From: DATBGO01 sp050011895 | Lineage (GTDB): Bacteria > Actinomycetota > Actinomycetes > Streptosporangiales > Streptosporangiaceae | DNA: 64,000 nt | Reading direction: 5' to 3' | Assembly (NCBI GenBank): GCA_050011895.1 | Contig: JBEKIF010000024.1 | Coordinates: forward strand, 1 to 64,000 | Part shown: positions 8,203 through 17,233 of the stretch, in pieces | How the letters are laid out: every line of letters begins with the position of its first letter | Position numbering within the stretch: the first letter of the stretch is position 1 | Program-made: the position numbers and the translations under genes | The notes under the pieces: generated by a model | Database searches by the model: none | Seen by the model: the letters and a program-made list of their open reading frames with translations, nothing else | What the model was told of the DNA's origin: nothing

Positions 8203-8733
8203 CTACCGGCGCAGCTCGCGGGGAACGACGAAGCCGACCAGCCGCGCGCCTCCCGCCGAAAGCTCGGGCCAGCCGCCGTCGAACTCCAGCACGGCTACAG
8301 CAGCGGTGGGAAACTTAGCGGCCGCCCGGTCCAGCGCACCCGCCGGGTCGCCGCCGGTGCCCGCCATCATGAGGGCAAGCTCCTGGATGCCCGGGTTGTG
8401 CCCGACGAGCAGGAGCGTCGCCGTCGTCGCCGGCGCCTCGCGGATGAGCTCCGCAAGCTCGCCGCCGGTCGCTCCGTACAGCCGGGGCTGGTAACTCACC
8501 GGCGGGTCTGCGCCCAGTTCGGCAGCGGCCAGCTGCCAGGTCTGCGCGGCCCGCGACGCGGTGGAGCACCAGACGAGATCGGGGACGCAGCCCGTCTCCC
8601 GCAGCCAGCGGCCGATGGCCGGGGCGTCGCCACGGCCGCGCCCGGCCAGCGGCCGGTCATGGTCGGGCAGGTCCGGCCAGGCGGATTTGGCATGCCGTAA
8701 TAGAACAAGGCGCCGGGCCGGTCTGCTAGCCAT
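8203..8733 (-). CDS. sixA: SixA-type histidine phosphatase family protein
   Basis: This 176-residue protein is a compact branch-1 histidine phosphatase. The RHG-type motif LLRHAKS contains the nucleophile His14, STASRAAQT supplies the second arginine, and VGHNPGI contains His112. SixA removes phosphate from phosphohistidine proteins; actinobacterial homologues have diverse or unknown partners. The start codon is 23 bp after the stop of the NurA-like gene, so the two are probably cotranscribed. Confidence 0.85.
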   Translation of the reverse strand: MASRPARRLVLLRHAKSAWPDLPDHDRPLAGRGRGDAPAIGRWLRETGCVPDLVWCSTASRAAQTWQLAAAELGADPPVSYQPRLYGATGGELAELIREAPATTATLLLVGHNPGIQELALMMAGTGGDPAGALDRAAAKFPTAAVAVLEFDGGWPELSAGGARLVGFVVPRELRR

Positions 8734-8756
8734 GGCGACAGCCTAGTAAGACCGGC

Positions 8757-9791
8757 TCAGCCGGAGGCGGCGGCCCGCAATGCCCGGTAGAGCAGCTGCT
8801 GATCACCGAGACGGCGGCGCAGTTCCCGCTCAAGGCCGCCGATGGGCACCAGGTTCTGCGGCGCACGGGAGTCCTTGTGCGGCGCGCTGGCTAGCGGCGG
8901 GAGCAACCGCGCGGTCAGATCGGCGAGCGCTACGGCCTGCGCGGGCGACAGGTCCGCCGAGCATTCAAGCCGGACCACCCCGGCCCACGGGGCGCCCTGC
9001 GCTCCGGGCAGCTGGAGATACCAGGAACTGCGCCGCCACGAGGTACCCATCATGAACACCGGGCTGCGCTGCCCTGGACGCAGCGCGCCGATCACAGCGG
9101 CGGGGCCGGCCGGCAGGTAGGCGGCGTGGTGGGTCTTGATGTAGCCGACGGTGCGGTCCAGGTGCGTGCGGCCGCGCAGCGGGCCGTCCACCACCAGCAG
9201 GTCGTCGCCACCGTGGTTGCGGGCCCGGAACGCGTTCGCCAGTTCCACCTCGGCGCCGGTCAGCCGCTGCTGCAGGGCGAGCGACAGCTTGTCCGCTCCC
9301 GGTCCTTCGGCCATCCGCGCCGGGTAGACGGTGTACCGGGTGCCGATGTCGGCGGCGTGGGCGGCGGAGCTGAACAGGCCGCGTTCGGCCAGGACCTCGG
9401 TGATGTGCGCGCCGTCGTCATCGCAGCGGACCAGCCCGGCCGCGAAGGAGGCGGCGATGCCCGGGGCCGGTTGCGGGCCGTTCCCGTGCACCCAGACCCG
9501 GGCATCGATCCGGCGGACGCCGTCAAGAAAGAGCACCGTCCCAGGCAGGGCGGCCGCAAGGTCAGGGTCGACCGGGCGCCACTGATCGGCCGGGAGCTCC
9601 AGGTCGAGGCTGAGCTCGGCGTCTGATGCCTGCAGCGAGCCGCCGTCAAGCTCGTCACCGAACGCCATCCCGTAGGCCGGATCCCACGGGTCCACGGTGA
9701 ACGTGAAGCCAGCCGGCCCGCCCCGACGAGCGCCGGCGCCGGGCTGCATCGCGGGGCCGGTCTGCGGGGCGGGGCCGGCGTGCGGTGTCAC
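8757..9791 (-). CDS. NurA-domain DNA repair nuclease
   Basis: This 344-residue protein carries the acidic motifs of NurA, the nuclease partner of HerA in DNA end resection. They are Asp90 in LFLDGVRRIDARV (motif I), Asp202 in LLVVDGPL, and Lys219 in VGYIKTH, followed by a C-terminal segment with paired basic and acidic positions. The first 30 residues are a disordered Pro/Gly/Ala tail. Its GTG start overlaps the sbcC stop (GTGA), a sign of translational coupling. A HerA-like ATPase is encoded 8.3 kb away rather than next door. The family call rests on motifs seen by eye and should be checked with a profile search. Confidence 0.68.
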   Translation of the reverse strand: MTPHAGPAPQTGPAMQPGAGARRGGPAGFTFTVDPWDPAYGMAFGDELDGGSLQASDAELSLDLELPADQWRPVDPDLAAALPGTVLFLDGVRRIDARVWVHGNGPQPAPGIAASFAAGLVRCDDDGAHITEVLAERGLFSSAAHAADIGTRYTVYPARMAEGPGADKLSLALQQRLTGAEVELANAFRARNHGGDDLLVVDGPLRGRTHLDRTVGYIKTHHAAYLPAGPAAVIGALRPGQRSPVFMMGTSWRRSSWYLQLPGAQGAPWAGVVRLECSADLSPAQAVALADLTARLLPPLASAPHKDSRAPQNLVPIGGLERELRRRLGDQQLLYRALRAAASG

Positions 9792-12229
9792 ACCCGCTCC
9801 TTACTGAGTGTCGACGAGGCGCCGGCGCGGCCAACCACGAAACGGACCGGCACGCGTTCGGCCAGCGCGGCGACATGCGTCACGATGCCGACCATCCGGT
9901 CGGAGTCGGCGGCCAGCCGCTCCAGCGTCGCGGCGACCGTCTCCAGGGTGTCGGCGTCCAGCGTGCCGAACCCCTCGTCGAGGAACATGGAGTTCAGGTC
10001 GCGCTGGCCGCCCGACAGCCCGACGACCTGCCTGGACAGGGCAAGCGCCAGGGCGAGCGAGGCCTGGAACGTCTCGCCGCCCGACAGCGTATGCACCGGG
10101 CGGCGGGCACCCGCGTCCTCATAGTCGATCACCACGAGGTCGTTGCGATCGTCTCTGTCCAGCTGGTACTGGCCGCCTGACAGCTCCATGAGAGTCGCCG
10201 ACGCCTCCTCGACCAGCGAATCAAGCGCCTCGCCGCACAGCCATCTCTCGAACGAGGTGGCCCGCAGTAGCGTGCCGAGCCCGCTGGCGACCTGCTGCTC
10301 GCTGCGGTGGGCCGCGATCTGCCGGTCCAGCCTGGCGGCTCGCTTGCGGTCCTCGCGGAGCTGCTTCAGGCCCTCTTCGGCCCGGGCCAGCTGCCGGCCG
10401 ATCGCGACCGGGGCCTGGGACGGGTCGGCCAGCCCGGTGATGCCGTGGCTGGCCAGCAGCCCGGTGAGGCTGGCGGCGTCGCCTGCTGCCCGCTGGTGCA
10501 GTTCCCGGGCGGCAGCGTCGAGGTCCCGCTGGCGTCCGGCCAGGTCGGATCGCTTGGCCGCCGCCCAGCCAGCCAGCTCCGCCCACGCCTTGGCCAGGTC
10601 CCCGGCGTCGGCAGGCGGCGCGCCCAGCCGCACCACGTGGTCGCGGGCATCGCGGAGCGCCGTCCAGCCCTGCCGTTCAGCGCCGTCCAGCGAGGACCGG
10701 TCCCGCTTGGCGTCGCCGACCGCTGCCCGCCCGGCCGCGGCGGCCTTGCGAGCGTTGCGGACTTCCTCCTCGGCACCAGTGATGTTCTTGATCGTCGCCG
10801 CGACCTCGTCCTCCGGCGGGCATTCGGCCAGGACCTCGGTGAGCTCGGCAAGCTGCCGCCGGGTGGCCTCGGCGGCACCGTGGGCGGCCGCCGCGGCACG
10901 GTCGGCCGCCGCGTGCTCGGCCTTCGATCGCCGCACTGCCTTGGCCGCCGCATCCGTAGCAGCTCTGGCCCTGCCGAGATCCGCGGGGGTGGCGTGGTGC
11001 GGCACCTCGGCGAGGCGGCGCAGGCAGACCGGACAGGCCTGGCCGGCGTGCAGGCCGCTGGCGAGATCGGCGGCGGCGTGCGCACGCTGGGCATTGGCCA
11101 GGTCGTGCAGAGCCTGGTCCGATATCCGTTCTGCGTCTCGCAGTTTTGCCGCGCCCGTCTCCTCGGCTGCCGCCGTCGCAGCTTCCGCGTTCTGCTGCCC
11201 CGCGAGCAGCGACGCCAGCCGGCGCCGTTCCGCGTGCGCCGCCGCCATCCGGTCGATCAGCGTCTGGTCCGGGAGCTGCGCGCGGGCGCGTTCGGCGTCG
11301 GACTCGAGCTGCTCGGCGTCGGCCTGCTCCGCGGCGCGCTCGGCGACCAGCGCGTCGGCGCGGCTGATCCGCTCGGCCAGGCCCGGCACCTCGGCGGGCA
11401 TCCGTACCGCGGCCAGCAAGGCGGCTTCCTCGCGGGCCGCGTCGGCCAGCTGCGCTGCCTGCTCAGCCTGCTCGGTCAGGCCGGTCAGCGCCGCCAGCCC
11501 GGCGTCGACATTGGAAGCCAGGCCGGCCAGCGCCCGCAGCCGGTCGGCGGCTGCCGCCTCCGCTTGCTCGGTGGCGCCGGCGAGCTCGGACCGCGCAGCG
11601 GTGGCCAGCTTGACCGCGTCGTCGGCGCGCCTGGCCCGTTCCCTGGCCCGCTGGCCGACCTGCTCGTACACGCCGAACGCCAGCAGCTGGACCAGCAGGT
11701 CCTGCCGGTCGCCCGGCTTGGCGTGCAGGAACTCGGAGAACCTGCCCTGCGGCAACAGCACTGACTGGGTGAAGTGCTCGTAGCTGAGCCCGAGTATGTC
11801 CTGGACAGCCGCCTTGACCTGGTCGGGCCCTTCGGCGAGCGGCTCGACGCTCGCCTGGAGGATCTGCTCAATCGGCGCGCCGGGCGGAATCGCCGGATCG
11901 AGCCGCTCGAGCCGGGCCTCCTTGGTGTGCACCTGGCCCTTGCGGTCGCGGGTGAGTGCCCGCACCGCCGCGTATCGCTTCCCGGCCGCCTCGAATACCA
12001 GGCAGACGCGGCAGGCGTTGGCTGACGGCGCGAGTGCGTACGCGATGGCGTTTTCCTTGCCCCAGCGCGGCACCGTGCCGTAGAGCGCGAAGCACAGGCC
12101 GTCGATCAGCGTGCTCTTGCCCGACCCGGTGGGGCCCACCAGGGCGAAGAAGTCAACGTCGCTGAAGTCCGCCTCCGCCGGGTGACGGTAGGCGCCGAAG
12201 CCGTCGAGCACCAGCCGCAATGGCCGCAT
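9788..12229 (-). CDS. sbcC: exonuclease subunit SbcC (Rad50-like SMC ATPase)
   Basis: This 813-residue protein is the ATPase and tether of the SbcCD nuclease, which opens hairpins and processes double-strand ends. The N-terminal Walker A is GPTGSGKST (residues 32-40), followed by the Q-loop region FTQSVLLPQGRFSEFL. Long Ala/Arg/Glu-rich coiled coils flank the zinc hook C399-P-V-C402. The C-terminal lobe has the signature LSGGETFQASLALAL and the Walker B FLDEGFGTLD. It is shorter than E. coli SbcC (about 1050 residues), as usual in actinobacteria. The ATG at 12229 follows an AGGAGG site, so I rejected the longer form. Its partner sbcD lies 2.2 kb away rather than adjacent. Confidence 0.96.
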   Translation of the reverse strand: MRPLRLVLDGFGAYRHPAEADFSDVDFFALVGPTGSGKSTLIDGLCFALYGTVPRWGKENAIAYALAPSANACRVCLVFEAAGKRYAAVRALTRDRKGQVHTKEARLERLDPAIPPGAPIEQILQASVEPLAEGPDQVKAAVQDILGLSYEHFTQSVLLPQGRFSEFLHAKPGDRQDLLVQLLAFGVYEQVGQRARERARRADDAVKLATAARSELAGATEQAEAAAADRLRALAGLASNVDAGLAALTGLTEQAEQAAQLADAAREEAALLAAVRMPAEVPGLAERISRADALVAERAAEQADAEQLESDAERARAQLPDQTLIDRMAAAHAERRRLASLLAGQQNAEAATAAAEETGAAKLRDAERISDQALHDLANAQRAHAAADLASGLHAGQACPVCLRRLAEVPHHATPADLGRARAATDAAAKAVRRSKAEHAAADRAAAAAHGAAEATRRQLAELTEVLAECPPEDEVAATIKNITGAEEEVRNARKAAAAGRAAVGDAKRDRSSLDGAERQGWTALRDARDHVVRLGAPPADAGDLAKAWAELAGWAAAKRSDLAGRQRDLDAAARELHQRAAGDAASLTGLLASHGITGLADPSQAPVAIGRQLARAEEGLKQLREDRKRAARLDRQIAAHRSEQQVASGLGTLLRATSFERWLCGEALDSLVEEASATLMELSGGQYQLDRDDRNDLVVIDYEDAGARRPVHTLSGGETFQASLALALALSRQVVGLSGGQRDLNSMFLDEGFGTLDADTLETVAATLERLAADSDRMVGIVTHVAALAERVPVRFVVGRAGASSTLSKERV

Positions 12230-12388
12230 CGCGCCTCCTGTGCGGTTTGCGGCGCGAGGGGCGTACGCCGGCCGCAGCACCTATCTTGCCGAACGCATTG
12301 CCGCCCTGATGCCCGACCGCGCCTACACTTTCCGGGGACGTACGCGCATTCCCGGCGGGCAGCCGCGGGACCTGCAGCGGGACCGAGC

Positions 12389-12537
12389 GCGGGCGTGCTG
12401 ACGCGGCGGAGCAATAACGCATCGGGCCCTGCGTGAACCGCCGTTCGCAGATCATCAACAAGGCGCATGCCAACGTGGCGATCGATATTCACGCCGATGG
12501 CGGCCCGCCGCCGGGGTCGGCTACTGTACCGACCTGA
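12389..12537 (+). pseudogene. remnant of an N-acetylmuramoyl-L-alanine amidase (Amidase_3)
   Basis: In the spacer between sbcC and the TMEM175-type gene, one frame reads GVLTRRSNNASGPA. After a single-frame slip the next reads CVNRRSQIINKAHANVAIDI followed by HADGG. This is the Amidase_3 stretch in which the last His binds zinc. A frameshift near 12430, no start codon and no C-terminus mark it as a short decayed fragment. Confidence 0.6.
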
Positions 12538-12605
12538 GGTAATGCCCGTGGGCTGCGAGGCCGGGAGGGTCGGTGACGCGGCGAGCCTGAGATCGGCGGC
12601 GGCTG

Positions 12606-13349
12606 ATGACGAGTGAGGACCCGGCTGGGGGAAGGCCGGACCGCGCGGAGGCGCCGGACGAGGCGGCGGCGCCGGACGACGCGGAACGGTCCGCCGGGCG
12701 CCGGGACCCGGTGGCACGCTTGCTGGCCCGCTCGGGGAACCTGGAGTTCGACCGCGTCCTGTTCTTCAGCGACGCGGTGTTCGCTATCGCGATCACGGTG
12801 CTCGCCATTGACCTGCGGGTGCCGATAGGCGTAACCATCCAGTCCGGGCACGAGCTGCATGAGGCGATCCCGGGCATCGAGAGCTTCGCGATCAGCTTCG
12901 TGGTGATCGGCCTCTTCTGGCTGGCCCACCATTCGATGTTCCGTTTCATCACCGCCTTTGACCGGCCGCTGATGTTCCTCAACCTGCTCTTGCTCGGGAC
13001 TATCGCGTTCCTGCCCTTCCCGACGGCGGTGCTGGGCGCTTCGTCGACGTCCCAGGCGCCCGCGGTCATCTTCTACGCTGCCTGTGTCGCGGCCACCGGG
13101 CTCCTGGAGGTTGCGGCCTGGCTATGGGCCACGCGGCCTGGCTCCGGCCTGGCCGCTCCCGGGGCCGCCCAGGCGCGCTTGTCTTTTCTGCTGCAGGCCG
13201 CGCGCAGTCCCGTCATCTTCCTGCTGTCGATCCCGATCGCCCTCGTCTCGCCGACGGCGGCCAGCTTGTTCTGGATCGCGCTGTTGCCCTCGGCCGTGAT
13301 CCTGCGTCGGCTGGTCCCGCTGCCGGACAACCAGGAGCCGGCCAGCTGA
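12606..13349 (+). CDS. TMEM175-family (DUF1211) potassium channel-like membrane protein
   Basis: This 247-residue protein has a charged cytoplasmic tail of about 45 residues and then six likely membrane helices. The first helix carries the family hallmark RxxxFSD (Arg50 to Asp56 in DRVLFFSDAVFAIAITVL). In bacterial TMEM175 channels this helix lines a potassium pore. Bacterial members have one such repeat and assemble as tetramers. The length is typical. It sits on the plus strand between the minus-strand sbcC and sbcD genes, followed 69 bp later by the ligase gene. Confidence 0.88.
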   Translation: MTSEDPAGGRPDRAEAPDEAAAPDDAERSAGRRDPVARLLARSGNLEFDRVLFFSDAVFAIAITVLAIDLRVPIGVTIQSGHELHEAIPGIESFAISFVVIGLFWLAHHSMFRFITAFDRPLMFLNLLLLGTIAFLPFPTAVLGASSTSQAPAVIFYAACVAATGLLEVAAWLWATRPGSGLAAPGAAQARLSFLLQAARSPVIFLLSIPIALVSPTAASLFWIALLPSAVILRRLVPLPDNQEPAS

Positions 13350-13418
13350 CCGGTCGCGAGCGGCGCGGATTCACGCCGTAGCCTGGATGATCAGGACGGG
13401 TGGCAGGGAGGGGAGCCG

Positions 13419-14369
13419 ATGGTCCAGCCATCGTGGATCGAGCCAGAGCTCGCGACCCTGACGAAGGAGAGGTTCTCGGATCCCGCGTGGATCACCGAGC
13501 GGAAGCTGGACGGCGAGCGCTGCCTCGCCTTCGTGTCCGGTGACAGCGTGCGGCTGCTGACGCGGAACAAGAAATCCATCACCGGCACCTATCCGGAGCT
13601 GGCCGCCGCGCTTGGCGCCCAGCGGGCAGGCGATTTCATCGTGGACGGCGAGATCGTCGCGTTCGACGGGGCGCAGACGAGCTTCGCGCGGCTGCAGCAG
13701 CGCATGCAGCTCGCCGCTCCGCTGCCCGAGCTGGTCCGGCGCGTGCCTGTGCACTTCTACCTGTTCGACGTCGTGTACGCCGAAGGCCAGGATCTGCGGC
13801 GCCTGCCGCTGCTCGAGCGCAAGCAGGTGCTCCGCCGGCTGCTGTCGTTCGGCGCCCCGCTGCGGTTCAGCACGCACCGCACCGGCAAGGGCGAGGCGCA
13901 CTGGCAGGATGCCTGCCGGAAGGGCTGGGAGGGGGTGATCGCCAAGCGCGCCGGCTCGCCGTACCGGTCCGGGCGGACCAGGGACTGGCTGAAGTTCAAG
14001 TGCGAGAACTCCCAGGAGTTCGTGATCGGCGGCTATACCGACCCGCAGGGCAGCCGGTCCGGGTTCGGCGCGCTGCTGATCGGCTACTACGACGAGGGCG
14101 GCGCGCTGGTGTACGCGGGCAAGGTGGGGACCGGGTTCGACCAGCGGATGCTCCGCTCGCTGCACGCGACGCTGCGCGGGATCGAGTGCGGCACGGCCCC
14201 GTTCGCGGGCGGCGACCTGCCGCGGTCCGGGGTGCACTGGGTCGAGCCGCGCCTGGTCGGGCAGATCGGCTTCGCCGAATGGACCACGTCGGGCCAGCTC
14301 CGTCATCCGCGGTTCCTCGGCCTGCGGGACGACAAGGACCCGGCCGACGTGATCAGGGAGAAGCCCTGA
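13419..14369 (+). CDS. ATP-dependent DNA ligase, LigD/LigC-type ligase domain
   Basis: This 316-residue protein is a stand-alone ligase: an adenylation domain plus OB fold without the polymerase or phosphoesterase domains of full LigD. The nucleotidyl acceptor Lys29 sits in motif I (ERKLDGERC). FIVDGEIVAFDG is motif III, WEGVIAKR motif IV and DWLKFKC motif V. The C-terminal OB fold contains FVIGGYTDPQGSRSGFGALL, characteristic of the LigD ligase domain in non-homologous end joining. A GGGAGGGGAG tract precedes the ATG. No ku gene is in the window. Its position between sbcC and sbcD fits a role in double-strand break repair. Confidence 0.93.
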   Translation: MVQPSWIEPELATLTKERFSDPAWITERKLDGERCLAFVSGDSVRLLTRNKKSITGTYPELAAALGAQRAGDFIVDGEIVAFDGAQTSFARLQQRMQLAAPLPELVRRVPVHFYLFDVVYAEGQDLRRLPLLERKQVLRRLLSFGAPLRFSTHRTGKGEAHWQDACRKGWEGVIAKRAGSPYRSGRTRDWLKFKCENSQEFVIGGYTDPQGSRSGFGALLIGYYDEGGALVYAGKVGTGFDQRMLRSLHATLRGIECGTAPFAGGDLPRSGVHWVEPRLVGQIGFAEWTTSGQLRHPRFLGLRDDKDPADVIREKP

Positions 14370-14381
14370 GCGGGCGGTCTG

Positions 14382-15542
14382 TCAGGCGCCGGTGATCTCG
14401 TCGAGCAGCTCGGCGAACATCGCGCGGACCCGCGGGTCGTCGATGTCCTGCTCGTGCAGGTAGTCGTCGAAGAGCTGCAGCGGGCTGCGCCCGGCGCGGC
14501 TGGGCCGCTCCCCGCCGTGACTGCCAGGCCGTGGCCGGTGCGCGTCGTCGAGCTGGACTTCCAGCGTGTTCGGCAGCTTGTCCCTGACCAGGTCACCGAG
14601 GCCGGCCCGGCCCGGCTCGGCGAGGATCACCCGCAGGTAGGCGTCGCCCGCCTGCGCACCTCGGGCGATCACCTCATCCAGGGTGCCGCGCAGCGTCCGG
14701 AGCGGCCGGCCGCCGGTGACCGGGACCGGCTGGACGTCGGCGCGGATGCCCGGCTCGGCGGTGACGAGCAGGGCGACCGGCTCGTTGGCCTCCTCGCCGA
14801 AGTCGATCGCCAGGGGCGATCCGGAATAGAAGGCCGGGCAGGGCCCGGGGATCTCCTGCTGGCGATGCAGGTGCCCGAGCGCCGCATAGTGCGCGCTGGC
14901 CGGGAACATGCTGGCCGGCAGCTCGTAGTCCAGGGTGGTCTGCACGTCCCGTTCGCCGCCGCCGCGCCGGCCGCCGAGCAGCGTCACGTGCGCCATCACC
15001 ACGTTGACGGTATCGGGCGTGAACCCGCCCGTGAGCAGCCGCACGATGTCGGTGATCCGGCGGGCGTAGTCGAGGGTGTGCTCGGAGCTCTCGTGCAGCA
15101 GCACCTCGGCGGCGCGGACCGCGTAGCGGTGCGAAAGGAACGGCACTGCCGCCACGGTGAGTGCTTCGCCGCCACGGGTACGGAGCGCGAGGGTGCCGCC
15201 CGAGTCGGGCCGTTTCGGCGTGCCAAGGACGTGCAGCCCGAGTTCGCCGAGCACGGGCCGGTAGACGGCGTCGAGCAGGCCCTGGTTGTCGTGGTTGCCG
15301 CCGATCGCCACGACGAGACGGCCGTCTTCGCGCAGCGCCAGCAGGGTGCGCATCACCAGGCCCTGGGCCTTCGGGCTCGGTGCCGCAGTCTCGAAGAGAT
15401 CGCCGGCCACCAGCACGACATCGGCGCCAGTGTCGCTGGCGGCCGTCACGATGCTGGCCAGCGCGGCGACGTGCTCGTCGTGCCGGTCCCGGCCCTTGAG
15501 CACCTTGCCGACGTGCCAGTCGCTGGTGTGCAAGATCCTCAT
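14382..15542 (-). CDS. sbcD: exonuclease subunit SbcD (Mre11-like)
   Basis: This 386-residue protein is a calcineurin-like phosphoesterase, the nuclease subunit partnering SbcC. Metal ligands are visible in HTSDWHVGK (Asp8, His10), AGDLFE (Asp48), GGNHDN (Asn83, His84) and a later LGHLHRQQ. The C-terminal part has the capping and SbcC-binding region. The ATG at 15542 follows GAAGAAGG, and MRILHTSDWH is the standard family start, so the longer upstream form was rejected. It converges with the ligase gene, leaving only 12 bp between stop codons. Confidence 0.96.
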   Translation of the reverse strand: MRILHTSDWHVGKVLKGRDRHDEHVAALASIVTAASDTGADVVLVAGDLFETAAPSPKAQGLVMRTLLALREDGRLVVAIGGNHDNQGLLDAVYRPVLGELGLHVLGTPKRPDSGGTLALRTRGGEALTVAAVPFLSHRYAVRAAEVLLHESSEHTLDYARRITDIVRLLTGGFTPDTVNVVMAHVTLLGGRRGGGERDVQTTLDYELPASMFPASAHYAALGHLHRQQEIPGPCPAFYSGSPLAIDFGEEANEPVALLVTAEPGIRADVQPVPVTGGRPLRTLRGTLDEVIARGAQAGDAYLRVILAEPGRAGLGDLVRDKLPNTLEVQLDDAHRPRPGSHGGERPSRAGRSPLQLFDDYLHEQDIDDPRVRAMFAELLDEITGA

Positions 15543-15621
15543 CGCACCTTCTTCCGCACGCTCACGAAGAACCCTAGCCATCCCGGTGCCGCCATCAGGG
15601 ACCAACGACCCTGGCGGGGAA

Positions 15622-15670
15622 ACCTCTTGCGGAGGTCTCCTCTATATGAGATAGACTCTTAAAAAAGAGA
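15622..15670. promoter_or_regulatory. putative promoter/operator region of the MFS-tetR operon
   Basis: Between sbcD and the MFS gene lies an AT-rich island, unusual in this DNA. It holds the inverted repeats ACCTC-N5-GAGGT (15622-15636) and CTCTT-AAAA-AAGAG (15656-15669), with TATATGA and TAGACT near them. A TetR gene closes the operon, so one of these is a plausible autoregulatory operator. The assignment is inference. Confidence 0.4.
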
Positions 15671-15694
15671 GAATATTGAACGGAGGAACCCGTC

Positions 15695-17233
15695 ATGGGT
15701 CAGGGTAACCGCAGATGGTGGGCACTGGGCGGCCTCAGCCTGGCGATCCTCGCCGTGGGACTGGACGGGACCGTGCTGAGCGTGGCGCTGCCCACGCTCG
15801 CCACCGCGCTGCGTGCCTCGGAGTCTGACCTGCAGTGGTTCCAGTCCGGCTACCTGCTCGTGCTGGCGGCGGCCATGCTCCCGGCCGGGCTGCTTGGCGA
15901 CCGGTACGGCCGCAAGAAGGTGCTGATGACGTCGCTGGCGCTGTTCGGTGCCGGATCGGCGCTGACCGCCTACTCAACTTCGCCGGGCGACTTCATCGCG
16001 GCCCGGGTGGTCCTCGGCGTGGCCGGGGCCGGAATCATCGTGATGGTCCTGTCGGCGCTCACCGTGCTCTTCACCGAGGAAGAACGGCCCAGGGCGGTCG
16101 GCATCTGGTCCGGCGCCAACTTCATCGCCTTGCCGGTCGGGCCGATCCTGGGCGGCTGGATGCTGACGCACCACTGGTGGGGCTGGGTTTTCCTGATCAA
16201 CGTGCCGGTTGCCCTGGTCGGGCTGGCCGCAACCGCGCTGCTGGTCCCCGAGTCCCGGGCGTCGCGTCGTCCTGGCGTGGACACGGTCGGGATTGCCGCC
16301 TCGGCCGCTGGCCTGGTCACCCTGACCTACGGCTTCATCCAGGCAGGGGAGTACGGCTGGGGGAGCGTCGGTGCGGTGGTCCCGATGATCGCGGGCGTCG
16401 TGGTACTGGCCGGATTCTTCCAGTTCGAGCGGTGGCTCGCCCGCCGGGGCGGCGAGCCGCTGCTTGACCTCAAGCTGTTCTCGTCGCCGTCCTACACCTG
16501 GGGCGTCATCCTGGTCGCCGTCGCGATCCTCGCCATGATCGGGGTGCTGTTCACGATGCCGCAGTACTTCCAGGGCGTGCTCGGCACCAGCGCGATGGGC
16601 TCCGGCCTGCGGCTGCTGCCGCTGATCGGCGGCCTGATCGTTGGCGCCGTGCCCGCCGACCGGGTGGCTGCCCGGGTCGGCGCGAAACTGGCGGTCGTCG
16701 CCGGGTTCACGATGCTCGCCGCGGGCCTGCTGGTTGGCGCCACGACCAGCGTGAGCTCGGGGACCGGGTTCGTCGCGGCCTGGATGGCCATCGGCGGGGC
16801 CGGGCTGGGCCTGGCCCTGGCCACGAGCGCGTCGGCCGCGCTCGCCGAGCTGTCGGAGGAACAGAGCGGGGTGGGCTCGGCCGTGCTGCAGGCCGTGAAC
16901 AAGACCGGCGCCCCGTTCGGCGCGGCGATCCTCGGCAGCGTGCTGCTCGGCGCCTACCGGTCGGGCGTTCACCTCGCGGGCCTTCCGGCCCCGGCTGCCA
17001 GCGCCGTCAAGTCGGGCATCTTCGGCGGCGTGGCGGTCGCCAGCAAGGCCGGGTCGGCCGCGCTGCTTGACTCGGTGCGCACCTCGTTCGTGCACGGCAT
17101 GGATCTCTCACTGGTCGTGTCGGCGGGGGTCGCGGTGGCCGGCCTTATCCTGGCCGCAGTATTCCTGCCGCGGCAGACGGCCAGGAAGCCGCCCGTTCCC
17201 GCGCCGGAGGCCGAAACTGTCCATGCCACATGA
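15695..17233 (+). CDS. MFS transporter, DHA2 (14-helix) drug:H+ antiporter family
   Basis: This 512-residue polytopic membrane protein has the DHA2 pattern. The first helix contains LDGTVLSVALPTLA, the helix 2-3 loop has GDRYGRKKV, and helix 5 carries motif C (ANFIALPVGPILGG), typical of proton antiporters. Fourteen hydrophobic segments can be counted. Such exporters remove hydrophobic drugs or metabolites. GGAGGAAC precedes the ATG. Its last 11 bp overlap the start of a TetR regulator that probably controls it. Confidence 0.93.
   Translation: MGQGNRRWWALGGLSLAILAVGLDGTVLSVALPTLATALRASESDLQWFQSGYLLVLAAAMLPAGLLGDRYGRKKVLMTSLALFGAGSALTAYSTSPGDFIAARVVLGVAGAGIIVMVLSALTVLFTEEERPRAVGIWSGANFIALPVGPILGGWMLTHHWWGWVFLINVPVALVGLAATALLVPESRASRRPGVDTVGIAASAAGLVTLTYGFIQAGEYGWGSVGAVVPMIAGVVVLAGFFQFERWLARRGGEPLLDLKLFSSPSYTWGVILVAVAILAMIGVLFTMPQYFQGVLGTSAMGSGLRLLPLIGGLIVGAVPADRVAARVGAKLAVVAGFTMLAAGLLVGATTSVSSGTGFVAAWMAIGGAGLGLALATSASAALAELSEEQSGVGSAVLQAVNKTGAPFGAAILGSVLLGAYRSGVHLAGLPAPAASAVKSGIFGGVAVASKAGSAALLDSVRTSFVHGMDLSLVVSAGVAVAGLILAAVFLPRQTARKPPVPAPEAETVHAT

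Noticed and set aside
10143..11783. Long plus-strand frames antisense to sbcC
   Set aside because: They are Ala/Arg/Ser-rich with no domain, and sbcC accounts for the region with all its motifs.
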